Source of the DNA: Auanema rhodensis
Lineage: Eukaryota; Nematoda; Chromadorea; Rhabditida; Rhabditidae
Direction: 5' to 3'
Assembly (NCBI GenBank): GCA_964057225.1
Contig: CAXKVF010000092.1
Coordinates: forward strand, 1 to 64,000
DNA length: 64,000 nt
In this document: positions 23,585-36,800 of the stretch, in pieces
How the letters are laid out: each line of letters begins with the position of its first letter
How positions within the stretch are numbered: the first letter of the stretch is position 1
The notes under the pieces: model-generated
Told to the model about the DNA's origin: nothing
The model's input: only the letters and a program-made list of their open reading frames with translations
Database searches by the model: none
Position numbers and translations under genes: made by a program

Positions 23585-24816
23585 TAACTCGCTTCACGTG
23601 AAAGATAAAGAGATGCGGTTTTCAAAATTAGATTCCCCATGTCCATATTAGTCTAAAAACAAATTTTTATTGATATTGGTGCATGGTAACCATGACTTTG
23701 AAATTTACGTGAACTTTAATTTATGCTAATTAAATGTACACGTGATGTGCACTTGGTATGTAACTCGCTTCACGTGAAAGATAAAGAGATGCGGTTTTCA
23801 AAATTAGATTCCCCATGTCCATATTAGTCTAAAAACAAATTTTTATTGATATTGGTGCATGGTAACCATGACTTTGAAAGTTACGTGAACTTTAATTTAT
23901 GCTAATTAAATGTACACGTGATGTGCACTTGGTATGTAACTCGCTTCACGTGAAAGATAAAGAGATGCGGTTTTCAAATTTAGATTCCCCATGTCCATAT
24001 AAGTCTAAAAACAAATTTTTATTGATATTGGTTCATGGTAACCATGACTTTGAAATTTACGTGAACTTTAATTTATGCTAATTAAATGTACACGTGATGT
24101 GCACTTGGTATGTAACTCGCTTCACGTGAAAGATAAAGAGATGCGGTTTTCAAAATTAGATTCCCCATGTCCATATTAGTCTAAAAACAAATTTTTATTG
24201 ATATTGGTTCATGGTAACCATGACTTTGAAATTTACGTGAACTTTAATTTATGCTAATTAAATGTACACGTGATGTGCACTTGGTATGTAACTCGCTTCA
24301 CGTGAAAGATAAAGAGATGCGGTTTTCAAAATTAGATTCCCCATGTCCATATTAGTCTAAAAACAAATTTTTATTGATATTGGTGCATGGTAACCATGAC
24401 TTTGAAATTTACGTGAACTTTAATTTATGCTAATTAAATGTACACGTGATGTGCACTTGGTATGTAACTCGCTTCACGTGAAAGATAAAGAGATGCGGTT
24501 TTCAAAATTAGATTCCCCATGTCCATATTAGTCTAAAAACAAATTTTTATTGATATTGGTGCATGGTAACCATGACTTTGAAAGTTACGTGAACTTTAAT
24601 TTATGCTAATTAAATGTACACGTGATGTGCACTTGGTATGTAACTCGCTTCACGTGAAAGATAAAGAGATGCGGTTTTCAAATTTAGATTCCCCATGTCC
24701 ATATAAGTCTAAAAACAAATTTTTATTGATATTGGTTCATGGTAACCATGACTTTGAAATTTACGTGAACTTTAATTTATGCTAATTAAATGTACACGTG
24801 ATGTGCACTTGGTATG
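23585..24816 (+). repeat. 4-unit-spaced duplication carrying m65A
   Basis: Plain unit, m120G unit, then a unit with m43T and m65A (CATATAAGTCT) at 23585-24112, recurring at 24289-24816, 704 bp on, with one m97 T unit between. m65A is found only in these two units (23937 and 24641). It turns an in-frame TAG into AAG, which is why the only two 60-codon reading frames of the window lie here, also 704 bp apart. The same m120G then m43T order without m65A recurs in the next block. Confidence 0.85.
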
Positions 24817-26400
24817 TAACTCGCTTCACGTGAAAGATAAAGAGATGCGGTTTTCAAAATTAGATTCCCCATGTCCATATTAGTTTAAAAACAAATTTTT
24901 ATTGATATTGGTGCATGGTAACCATGACTTTGAAATTTACGTGAACTTTAATTTATGCTAATTAAATGTACACGTGATGTGCTCTTGGTATGTAACTCGC
25001 TTCACGTGAAAGATAAAGAGATGCGGTTTTCAAAATTAGATTCCCCATGTCCATATTAGTCTAAAAACAAATTTTTATTGATATTGGTTCATGGTAACCA
25101 TGACTTTGAAATTTACGTGAACTTTAATTTATGCTAATTAAATGTACACGTGATGTGCACTTGGTATGTAACTCGCTTCACTTGAAAGATAAAGAGATGC
25201 GGTTTTCAAAATTAGATTCCCCATGTCCATATTAGTCTAAAAACAAATTTTTATTGATATTGGTGCATGGTAACCATGACTTTGAAATTTACGTGAACTT
25301 TAATTTATGCTAATTAAATGTACACGTGATGTGCACTTGGTATGTAACTCGCTTCACGTGAAAGATAAAGAGATGCGGTTTTCAAAATTAGATTCCCCAT
25401 GTCCATATTAGTCTAAAAACAAATTTTTATTGATATTGGTGCATGGTAACCATGACTTTGAAAGTTACGTGAACTTTAATTTATGCTAATTAAATGTACA
25501 CGTGATGTGCACTTGGTATGTAACTCGCTTCACGTGAAAGATAAAGAGATGCGGTTTTCAAATTTAGATTCCCCATGTCCATATTAGTCTAAAAACAAAT
25601 TTTTATTGATATTGGTTCATGGTAACCATGACTTTGAAATTTACGTGAACTTTAATTTATGCTAATTAAATGTACACGTGATGTGCACTTGGTATGTAAC
25701 TCGCTTCACGTGAAAGATAAAGAGATGCGGTTTTCAAAATTAGATTCCCCATGTCCATATTAGTCTAAAAACAAATTTTTATTGATATTGGTGCATGGTA
25801 ACCATGACTTTGAAATTTACGTGAACTTTAATTTATGCTAATTAAATGTACACGTGATGTGCACTTGGTATGTAACTCGCTTCACGTGAAAGATGAAGAG
25901 ATGCGGTTTTCAAAATTAGATTCCCCATGTCCATATTAGTCTAAAAACAAATTTTTATTGATATTGGTGCATGGTAACCATGACTTTGAAATTTACGTGA
26001 ACTTTAATTTATGCTAATTAAATGTACACGTGATGTGCACTTGGTATGTAACTCGCTTCACGTGAAAGATAAAGAGATGCGGTTTTCAAAATTAGATTCC
26101 CCATGTCCATATTAGTCTAAAAACAAATTTTTATTGATATTGGTGCATGGTAACCATGACTTTGAAATTTACGTGAACTTTAATTTATGCTAATTAAATG
26201 TACACGTGATGTGCACTTGGTATGTAACTCGCTTCACGTGAAAGATAAAAAGATGCGGTTTTCAAAATTAGATTCCCCATGTCCATATTAGTTTAAAAAC
26301 AAATTTTTATTGATATTGGTGCATGGTAACCATGACTTTGAAATTTACGTGAACTTTAATTTATGCTAATTAAATGTACACGTGATGTGCACTTGGTATG
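24817..26400 (+). repeat. 9-mer HOR, 1584 bp, first copy
   Basis: Nine units in the order m69T+m167T; m97 T; m14T; m120G; m43T with m97 T; plain; m23G; plain; m69T. The same order follows directly at 26401-27984. m167T (GTGCTCTT) occurs only in the first unit of each copy and destroys the GTGCAC palindrome. The last unit of this copy also has m26A, absent from its partner at 27809. Several independent markers in the same order make this one of the best-supported HORs here. Confidence 0.9.
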
Positions 26401-27984
26401 TAACTCGCTTCACGTGAAAGATAAAGAGATGCGGTTTTCAAAATTAGATTCCCCATGTCCATATTAGTTTAAAAACAAATTTTTATTGATATTGGTGCAT
26501 GGTAACCATGACTTTGAAATTTACGTGAACTTTAATTTATGCTAATTAAATGTACACGTGATGTGCTCTTGGTATGTAACTCGCTTCACGTGAAAGATAA
26601 AGAGATGCGGTTTTCAAAATTAGATTCCCCATGTCCATATTAGTCTAAAAACAAATTTTTATTGATATTGGTTCATGGTAACCATGACTTTGAAATTTAC
26701 GTGAACTTTAATTTATGCTAATTAAATGTACACGTGATGTGCACTTGGTATGTAACTCGCTTCACTTGAAAGATAAAGAGATGCGGTTTTCAAAATTAGA
26801 TTCCCCATGTCCATATTAGTCTAAAAACAAATTTTTATTGATATTGGTGCATGGTAACCATGACTTTGAAATTTACGTGAACTTTAATTTATGCTAATTA
26901 AATGTACACGTGATGTGCACTTGGTATGTAACTCGCTTCACGTGAAAGATAAAGAGATGCGGTTTTCAAAATTAGATTCCCCATGTCCATATTAGTCTAA
27001 AAACAAATTTTTATTGATATTGGTGCATGGTAACCATGACTTTGAAAGTTACGTGAACTTTAATTTATGCTAATTAAATGTACACGTGATGTGCACTTGG
27101 TATGTAACTCGCTTCACGTGAAAGATAAAGAGATGCGGTTTTCAAATTTAGATTCCCCATGTCCATATTAGTCTAAAAACAAATTTTTATTGATATTGGT
27201 TCATGGTAACCATGACTTTGAAATTTACGTGAACTTTAATTTATGCTAATTAAATGTACACGTGATGTGCACTTGGTATGTAACTCGCTTCACGTGAAAG
27301 ATAAAGAGATGCGGTTTTCAAAATTAGATTCCCCATGTCCATATTAGTCTAAAAACAAATTTTTATTGATATTGGTGCATGGTAACCATGACTTTGAAAT
27401 TTACGTGAACTTTAATTTATGCTAATTAAATGTACACGTGATGTGCACTTGGTATGTAACTCGCTTCACGTGAAAGATGAAGAGATGCGGTTTTCAAAAT
27501 TAGATTCCCCATGTCCATATTAGTCTAAAAACAAATTTTTATTGATATTGGTGCATGGTAACCATGACTTTGAAATTTACGTGAACTTTAATTTATGCTA
27601 ATTAAATGTACACGTGATGTGCACTTGGTATGTAACTCGCTTCACGTGAAAGATAAAGAGATGCGGTTTTCAAAATTAGATTCCCCATGTCCATATTAGT
27701 CTAAAAACAAATTTTTATTGATATTGGTGCATGGTAACCATGACTTTGAAATTTACGTGAACTTTAATTTATGCTAATTAAATGTACACGTGATGTGCAC
27801 TTGGTATGTAACTCGCTTCACGTGAAAGATAAAGAGATGCGGTTTTCAAAATTAGATTCCCCATGTCCATATTAGTTTAAAAACAAATTTTTATTGATAT
27901 TGGTGCATGGTAACCATGACTTTGAAATTTACGTGAACTTTAATTTATGCTAATTAAATGTACACGTGATGTGCACTTGGTATG
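26401..27984 (+). repeat. 9-mer HOR, 1584 bp, second copy
   Basis: A tandem duplicate of 24817-26400. Markers at the same places: m69T+m167T at 26401, m97 T at 26577, m14T at 26753, m120G at 26929, m43T at 27105, m23G at 27457, m69T at 27809. The order stops after 27984, where the next unit is a plain m97 T unit, so only two copies exist. The period equals 9 x 176 exactly, with no indel. Confidence 0.9.
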
Positions 27985-28864
27985 TAACTCGCTTCACGTG
28001 AAAGATAAAGAGATGCGGTTTTCAAAATTAGATTCCCCATGTCCATATTAGTCTAAAAACAAATTTTTATTGATATTGGTTCATGGTAACCATGACTTTG
28101 AAATTTACGTGAACTTTAATTTATGCTAATTAAATGTACACGTGATGTGCACTTGGTATGTAACTCGCTTCACGTGAAAGATAAAGAGATGCGGTTTTCA
28201 AAATTAGATTCCCCATGTCCATATTAGTCTAAAAACAAATTTTTATTGATATTGGTGCATGGTAACCATGACTTTGAAATTTACGTGAACTTTAATTTAT
28301 GCTAATTAAATGTACACGTGATGTGCACTTGGTATGTAACTCGCTTCACGTGAAAGATAAAGAGATGCGGTTTTCAAAATTAGATTCCCCATGTCCATAT
28401 TAGTCTAAAAACAAATTTTTATTGATATTGGTGCATGGTAACCATGACTTTGAAAGTTACGTGAACTTTAATTTATGCTAATTAAATGTACACGTGATGT
28501 GCACTTGGTATGTAACTCGCTTCACGTGAAAGATAAAGAGATGCGGTTTTCAAAATTAGATTCCCCATGTCCATATTAGTCTAAAAACAAATTTTTATTG
28601 ATATTGGTTCATGGTAACCATGACTTTGAAATTTACGTGAACTTTAATTTATGCTAATTAAATGTACACGTGATGTGCACTTGGTATGTAACTCGCTTCA
28701 CGTGAAAGATAAAGAGATGCGGTTTTCAAAATTAGATTCCCCATGTCCATATTAGTCTAAAAACAAATTTTTATTGATATTGGTGCATGGTAACCATGAC
28801 TTTGAAATTTACGTGAACTTTAATTTATGCTAATTAAATGTACACGTGATGTGCACTTGGTATG
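27985..28864 (+). repeat. Five near-consensus units
   Basis: Units at 27985 (m97 T), 28161 (plain), 28337 (m120G), 28513 (m97 T) and 28689 (plain). No rare markers, no HOR, no foreign sequence. They link the 9-mer pair to the truncated unit. Confidence 0.75.
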
Positions 28865-28964
28865 TAACTCGCTTCACGTGAAAGATGAAGAGATGCGGTT
28901 TTCAAAATTAGATTCCCCATGTCCATATTAGTCTAAAAACAAATTTTTATTGATATTGGTGCAT
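28865..28964 (+). repeat. Truncated unit, 80-bp deletion
   Basis: The unit (with m23G) runs to m100 (GTGCAT) and then joins m5 of the next unit (TCGCTT) at 28964/28965. Bases m101-176 plus m1-4 are missing, 80 bp in all, including half of the CATGGTAACCATG dyad. All later units are shifted by 80 bp against the starting phase. I see no microhomology at the joint, which suggests end joining or replication slippage rather than homologous exchange. It also sits where the unit types change. Confidence 0.92.
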
Positions 28965-31900
28965 TCGCTTCACGTGAAAGATAAAGAGATGCGGTTTTCA
29001 AAATTAGATTCCCCATGTCCATATTAGTCTAAAAACAAATTTTTATTGATATTGGTTCATGGTAACCATGACTTTGAAATTTACGTGAACTTTAATTTAT
29101 GCTAATTAAATGTACACGTGATGTGCACTTGGTATGTAACTCGCTTCACGTGAAAGATAAAGAGATGCGGTTTTCAAAATTAGATTCCCCATGTCCATAT
29201 TAGTCTAAAAACAAATTTGTATTGATATTGGTGCATGGTAACCATGACTTTGAAATTTACGTGAACTTTAATTTATGCTAATTAAATGTACACGTGATGT
29301 GCACTTGGTATGTAACTCGCTTCACGTGAAAGATAAAGAGATGCGATTTTCAAAATTAGATTCCCCATGTCCATATTAGTCTAAAAACAAATTTTTATTG
29401 ATATTGGTGCATGGTAACCATGACTTTGAAAGTTACGTGAACTTTAATTTATGCTAATTAAATGTACACGTGATGTGCACTTGGTATGTAACTCGCTTCA
29501 CGTGAAAGATAAAGAGATGCGGTTTTCAAAATTAGATTCCCCATGTCCATATTAGTCTAAAAACAAATTTTTATTGATATTGGTTCATGGTAACCATGAC
29601 TTTGAAATTTACGTGAACTTTAATTTATGCTAATTAAATGTACACGTGATGTGCACTTGGTATGTAACTCGCTTCACGTGTAAGATAAAGAGATGCGGTT
29701 TTCAAAATTAGATTCCCCATGTCCATATTAGTCTAAAAACAAATTTTTATTGATATTGGTGCATGGTAACCATGACTTTGAAATTTACGTGAACTTTAAT
29801 TTATGCTAATTAAATGTACACGTGATGTGCACTTGGTATGTAACTCGCTTCACGTGAAAGATGAAGAGATGCGGTTTTCAAAATTAGATTCCCCATGTCC
29901 ATATTAGTCTAAAAACAAATTTTTATTGATATTGGTTCATGGTAACCATGACTTTGAAATTTACGTGAACTTTAATTTATGCTAATTAAATGTACACGTG
30001 ATGTGCACTTGGTATGTAACTCGCTTCACGTGAAAGATAAAGAGATGCGGTTTTCAAAATTAGATTCCCCATGTCCATATTAGTCTAAAAACAAATTTTT
30101 ATTGATATTGGTGCATGGTAACCATGACTTTGAAATTTACGTGAACTTTAATTTATGCTAATTAAATGTACACGTGATGTGCACTTGGTATGTAACTCGC
30201 TTCACGTGAAAGATGAAGAGATGCGGTTTTCAAAATTAGATTCCCCATGTCCATATTAGTCTAAAAACAAATTTTTATTGATATTGGTGCATGGTAACCA
30301 TGACTTTGAAATTTACGTGAACTTTAATTTATGCTAATTAAATGTACACGTGATGTGCACTTGGTATGTAACTCGCTTCACGTGAAAGATAAAGAGATGC
30401 GGTTTTCAAAATTAGATTCCCCATGTCCATATTAGTCTAAAAACAAATTTTTATTGATATTGGTGCATGGTAACCATGACTTTGAAATTTACGTGAACTT
30501 TAATTTATGCTAATTAAATGTACACGTGATGTGCACTTGGTATGTAACTCGCTTCACGTGAAAGATAAAGAGATGCGGTTTTCAAAATTAGATTTCCCAT
30601 GTCTATATTAGTCTAAAAACAAATTTTTATTGATATTGGTGCATGGTAACCATGACTTTGAAATTTACGTGAACTTTAATTTATGCTAATTAAATGTACA
30701 CGTGATGTGCACTTGGTATGTAACTCGCTTCACGTGAAAGATAAAGAGATGCGGTTTTCAAAATTAGATTCCCCATGTCCATATTAGTCTAAAAACAAAT
30801 TTTTATTGATATTGGTGCATGGTAACCATGACTTTGAAATTTACGTGAACTTTAATTTATGCTAATTAAATGTACACGTGATGTGCACTTGGTATGTAAC
30901 TCGCTTCACGTGAAAGATGAAGAGATGCGGTTTTCAAAATTAGATTCCCCATGTCCATATTAGTCTAAAAACAAATTTTTATTGATATTGGTGCATGGTA
31001 ACCATGACTTTGAAATTTACGTGAACTTTAATTTATGCTAATTAAATGTATACGTGATGTGCACTTGGTATGTAACTCGCTTCACGTGAAAGATAAAGAG
31101 ATGCGGTTTTCAAAATTAGATTCCCCATGTCCATATTAGTCTAAAAACAAATTTTTATTGATATTGGTGCATGGTAACCATGACTTTGAAATTTACGTGA
31201 ACTTTAATTTATGCTAATTAAATGTACACGTGATATGCACTTGGTATGTAACTCGCTTCACGTGAAAGATAAAGAGATGCGGTTTTCAAAATTAGATTCC
31301 CCATGTCCATATTAGTCTAAAAACAAATTTTTATTGATATTGGTGCATGGTAACCATGACTTTGAAATTTACGTGAACTTTAATTTATGCTAATTAAATG
31401 TACACGTGATGTGCACTTGGTATGTAACTCGCTTCACGTGAAAGATAAAGAGATGCGGTTTTCAAAATTAGATTCCCCATGTCCATATTAGTCTAAAAAC
31501 AAATTTTTATTGATATTGGTGCATGGTAACCATGACTTTGAAATTTACGTGAACTTTAATTTATGCTAATTAAATGTACACGTGATGTGCACTTGGTATG
31601 TAACTCGCTTCACGTGAAAGATAAAGAGATGCGGTTTTCAAAATTAGATTCCCCATGTCCATATTAGTCTAAAAACAAATTTTTATTGATATTGGTTCAT
31701 GGTAACCATGACTTTGAAATTTACGTGAACTTTAATTTATGCTAATTAAATGTACACGTGATATGCACTTGGTATGTAACTCGCTTCACGTGAAAGATAA
31801 AGAGATGCGGTTTTCAAAATTAGATTCCCCATGTCCATATTAGTCTAAAAACAAATTTTTATTGATATTGGTTCATGGTAACCATGACTTTGAAATTTAC

Positions 31901-32128
31901 GTGAACTTTAATTTATGCTAATTAAATGTACACGTGATGTGCACTTGGTATGTAACTCGCTTCACGTGAAAGATAAAGAGATGCGGTTTTCAAAATTAGA
32001 TTCCCCATGTCCATATTAGTCTAAAAACAAATTTTTATTGATATTGGTGCATGGTAACCATGACTTTGAAATTTACGTGAACTTTAATTTATGCTAATTA
32101 AATGTACACGTGATGTGCACTTGGTATG
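28965..32128 (+). repeat. Mixed satellite after the phase shift
   Basis: Eighteen units. Those at 29137 (m83G) and 29313 (m34A, m120G) share two rare markers, seen nowhere else, with the units at 4049 and 4225. Then come m23G units at 29841, 30193 and 30897, alternating with plain units much as at 4753-5280. m155T first appears at 30897. GATATGCAC (m163A) marks 31073 and 31601. The unit at 30545 has m51T and a further C to T change. No clean tandem HOR. Confidence 0.75.
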
Positions 32129-33008
32129 TAACTCGCTTCACGTGAAAGATAAAGAGATGCGGTTTTCAAAATTAGATTCCCCATGTCCATATTAGTCTAA
32201 AAACAAATTTTTATTGATATTGGTTCATGGTAACCATGACTTTGAAATTTACGTGAACTTTAATTTATGCTAATTAAATGTACACGTGATGTGCACTTGG
32301 TATGTAACTCGCTTCACGTGAAAGATAAAGAAATGCGGTTTTCAAAATTAGATCCCCCATGTCCATATTAGTCTAAAAACAAATTTTTATTGATATTGGT
32401 GCATGGTAACCATGACTTTGAAATTTACGTGAACTTTAATTTATGCTAATTAAATGTACACGTGATGTGCACTTGGTATGTAACTCGCTTCACGTGAAAG
32501 ATAAAGAGATGCGGTTTTCAAAATTAGATTCCCCATGTCCATATTAGTCTAAAAACAAATTTTTATTGATATTGCTTCATGGTAACCATGACTTTGAAAT
32601 TTACGTGAACTTTAATTTATGCTAATTAAATGTACACGTGATGTGCACTTGGTATGTAACTCGCTTCACGTGAAAGATAAAGAGATGCGGTTTTCAAAAT
32701 TAGATTTCCCATGTCCATATTAGTCTAAAAACAAATTTTTATTGATATTGGTTCATGGTAACCATGACTTTGAAATTTACGTGAACTTTAATTTATGCTA
32801 ATTAAATGTACACGTGATGTGCACTTGGTATGTAACTCGCTTCACGTGAAAGATAAAGAGATGCGGTTTTCAAAATTAGATTCCCCATGTCCATATTAGT
32901 CTAAAAACAAATTTTTATTGATATTGGTGCATGGTAACCATGACTTTGAAATTTACGTGAACTTTAATTTATGCTAATTAAATGTACACGTGATGTGCAC
33001 TTGGTATG
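32129..33008 (+). repeat. 5-mer HOR, 880 bp, first copy
   Basis: Order: m97 T; m28A+m50C with m97 G; m95C (ATTGCTTCAT); m51T (GATTTCCC) with m97 T; plain. It repeats at once at 33009-33888 and again, with one extra substitution, at 37409-38288. Parts of the order are already visible at 10737-11088 and 13201-13728. Successive markers at m28, m50, m95 and m51 make the call firm. Confidence 0.9.
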
Positions 33009-33888
33009 TAACTCGCTTCACGTGAAAGATAAAGAGATGCGGTTTTCAAAATTAGATTCCCCATGTCCATATTAGTCTAAAAACAAATTTTTATTGATAT
33101 TGGTTCATGGTAACCATGACTTTGAAATTTACGTGAACTTTAATTTATGCTAATTAAATGTACACGTGATGTGCACTTGGTATGTAACTCGCTTCACGTG
33201 AAAGATAAAGAAATGCGGTTTTCAAAATTAGATCCCCCATGTCCATATTAGTCTAAAAACAAATTTTTATTGATATTGGTGCATGGTAACCATGACTTTG
33301 AAATTTACGTGAACTTTAATTTATGCTAATTAAATGTACACGTGATGTGCACTTGGTATGTAACTCGCTTCACGTGAAAGATAAAGAGATGCGGTTTTCA
33401 AAATTAGATTCCCCATGTCCATATTAGTCTAAAAACAAATTTTTATTAATATTGCTTCATGGTAACCATGACTTTGAAATTTACGTGAACTTTAATTTAT
33501 GCTAATTAAATGTACACGTGATGTGCACTTGGTATGTAACTCGCTTCACGTGAAAGATAAAGAGATGCGGTTTTCAAAATTAGATTTCCCATGTCCATAT
33601 TAGTCTAAAAACAAATTTTTATTGATATTGGTTCATGGTAACCATGACTTTGAAATTTACGTGAACTTTAATTTATGCTAATTAAATGTACACGTGATGT
33701 GCACTTGGTATGTAACTCGCTTCACGTGAAAGATAAAGAGATGCGGTTTTCAAAATTAGATTCCCCATGTCCATATTAGTCTAAAAACAAATTTTTATTG
33801 ATATTGGTGCATGGTAACCATGACTTTGAAATTTACGTGAACTTTAATTTATGCTAATTAAATGTACACGTGATGTGCACTTGGTATG
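33009..33888 (+). repeat. 5-mer HOR, 880 bp, second copy
   Basis: Tandem copy of 32129-33008. Its m95C unit at 33361 has one extra change, m88A (TTATTAATATTGC), which the first copy lacks. The spacing is exactly 5 x 176. After 33888 a plain unit starts a different order. Confidence 0.9.
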
Positions 33889-36800
33889 TAACTCGCTTCA
33901 CGTGAAAGATAAAGAGATGCGGTTTTCAAAATTAGATTCCCCATGTCCATATTAGTCTAAAAACAAATTTTTATTGATATTGGTGCATGGTAACCATGAC
34001 TTTGAAATTTACGTGAACTTTAATTTATGCTAATTAAATGTACACGTGATGTGCACTTGGTATGTAACTCGCTTCACGTGAAAGATAAAGAGATGCGGTT
34101 TTCAAAATTAGATTCCCCATGTCCATATTAGTCTAAAAACAAATTTTTATTGATATTGGTTCATGGTAACCATGACTTTGAAATTTACGTGAACTTTAAT
34201 TTATGCTAATTAAATGTACACGTGATGTGCACTTGGTATGTAACTCGCTTCACGTGAAAGATAAAGAGATGCGGTTTTCAAAATTAGATTCCCCATGTCC
34301 ATATTAGTCTTAAAACAAATTTTTATTGATATTGGTTCATGGTAACCATGACTTTGAAATTTACGTGAACTTTAATTTATGCTAATTAAATGTACACGTG
34401 ATGTGCACTTGGTATGTAACTCGCTTCACGTGAAAGATAAAGAGATGCGGTTTTCAAAATTAGATTCCCCATGTCCATATTAGTCTAAAAACAAATTTTT
34501 ATTGATATTAGTTCATGGTAACCATGACTTTGAAATTTACGTGAACTTTAATTTATGCTAATTAAATGTACACGTGATGTGCACTTGGTATGTAACTCGC
34601 TTCACGTGAAAGATGAAGAGATGCGGTTTTCAAAATTAGATTCCCCATGTCCATATTAGTCTAAAAACAAATTTTTATTGATATTGGTGCATGGTAACCA
34701 TGACTTTGAAATTTACGTGAACTTTAATTTATGCTAATTAAATGTACACGTGATGTGCACTTGGTATGTAACTCGCTTCACGTGAAAGATAAAGAGATGC
34801 GGTTTTCAAAATTAGATTCCCCATGTCCATATTAGTCTAAAAACAAATTTTTATTGATATTGGTGCATGGTAACCATGACTTTGAAATTTACGTGAACTT
34901 TAATTTATGCTAATTAAATGTATACGTGATGTGCACTTGGTATGTAACTCGCTTCACGTGAAAGATAAAGAGATGCGGTTTTCAAAATTAGATTCCCCAT
35001 GTCCATATTAGTCTAAAAACAAATTTTTATTGATATTGGTTCATGGTAACCATGACTTTGAAATTTACGTGAACTTTAATTTATGCTAATTAAATGTATA
35101 CGTGATGTGCACTTGGTATGTAACTCGCTTCACGTGAAAGATAAAGAGATGCGGTTTTCAAAATTAGATTTCCCATGTCCATATTAGTCTAAAAACAAAT
35201 TTTTATTGATATTGGTTCATGGTAACCATGACTTTGAAATTTACGTGAACTTTAATTTATGCTAATTAAATGTACACGTGATGTGCACTTGGTATGTAAC
35301 TCGCTTCACGTGAAAGATAAAGAGATGCGGTTTTCAAAATTAGATTCCCCATGTCCATATTAGTCTAAAAACAAATTTTTATTGATATTGGTGCATGGTA
35401 ACCATGACTTTGAAATTTACGTGAACTTTAATTTATGCTAATTAAATGTACACGTGATGTGCACTTGGTATGTAACTCGCTTCACGTGAAAGATAAAGAG
35501 ATGCGGTTTTCAAAATTAGATTCCCCATGTCCATATTAGTCTAAAAACAAATTTTTATTGATATTGGTGCATGGTAACCATGACTTTGAAAGTTACGTGA
35601 ACTTTAATTTATGCTAATTAAATGTACACGTGATGTGCACTTGGTATGTAACTCGCTTCACGTGAAAGATAAAGAGATGCGGTTTTCAAAGTTAGATTCC
35701 CCATGTCCATATTAGTCTAAAAACAAATTTTTATTGATATTGGTTCATGGTAACCATGACTTTGAAATTTACGTGAACTTTAATTTATGCTAATTAAATG
35801 TACACGTGATGTGCACTTGGTATGTAACTCGCTTCACGTGAAAGATAAAGAGATGCGGTTTTCAAAATTAGATTCCCCATGTCCATATTAGTCTAAAAAC
35901 AAATTTTTATTGATATTGGTGCATGGTAACCATGACTTTGAAATTTACGTGAACTTTAATTTATGCTAATTAAATGTACACGTGATGTGCACTTGGTATG
36001 TAACTCGCTTCACGTGAAAGATAAAGAGATGCGGTTTTCAAAATTAGATTCCCCATGTCCATATTAGTCTAAAAACAAATTTTTATTGATATTGGTGCAT
36101 GGTAACCATGACTTTGAAATTTACGTGAACTTTAATTTATGCTAATTAAATGTACACGTGATGTGCACTTGGTATGTAACTCGCTTCACGTGAAAGATAA
36201 AGAGATGCGGTTTTCAAAATTAGATTCCCCATGTCCATATTAGTCTAAAAACAAATTTTTATTGATATTGGTGCATGGTAACCATGACTTTGAAATTTAC
36301 GTGAACTTTAATTTATGCTAATTAAATGTACACGTGATGTGCACTTGGTATGTAACTCGCTTCACGTGAAAGATAAAGAGATGCGGTTTTCAAAATTAGA
36401 TTCCCCATGTCCATATTAGTCTAAAAACAAATTTTTATTGATATTGGTGCATGGTAACCATGACTTTGAAATTTACGTGAACTTTAATTTATGCTAATTA
36501 AATGTACACGTGATATGCACTTGGTATGTAACTCGCTTCACGTGAAAGATAAAGAGATGCGGTTTTCAAAATTAGATTCCCCATGTCCATATTAGTCTAA
36601 AAACAAATTTTTATTGATATTGGTGCATGGTAACCATGACTTTGAAATTTACGTGAACTTTAATTTATGCTAATTAAATGTACACGTGATGTGCACTTGG
36701 TATGTAACTCGCTTCACGTGAAAGATAAAGAGATGCGGTTTTCAAAATTAGATTCCCCATGTCCATATTAGTCTAAAAACAAATTTTTATTGATATTGGT

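Noticed and set aside
23899-24081. 60-codon open reading frame starting at ATG in m139-141
   Set aside because: It is satellite sequence read through one unit after loss of a TAG stop by m65A. It has no ribosomal or promoter context, no recognisable domain, and equals the frame at 24603-24785 only because the block was duplicated.
24603-24785. Second, identical 60-codon open reading frame
   Set aside because: Copy of the first by the 704-bp duplication; not a gene.
28865-28970. Edge of a mobile element at the truncated unit
   Set aside because: Both sides continue as the same satellite; there is no target-site duplication, terminal repeat or foreign base at the joint.
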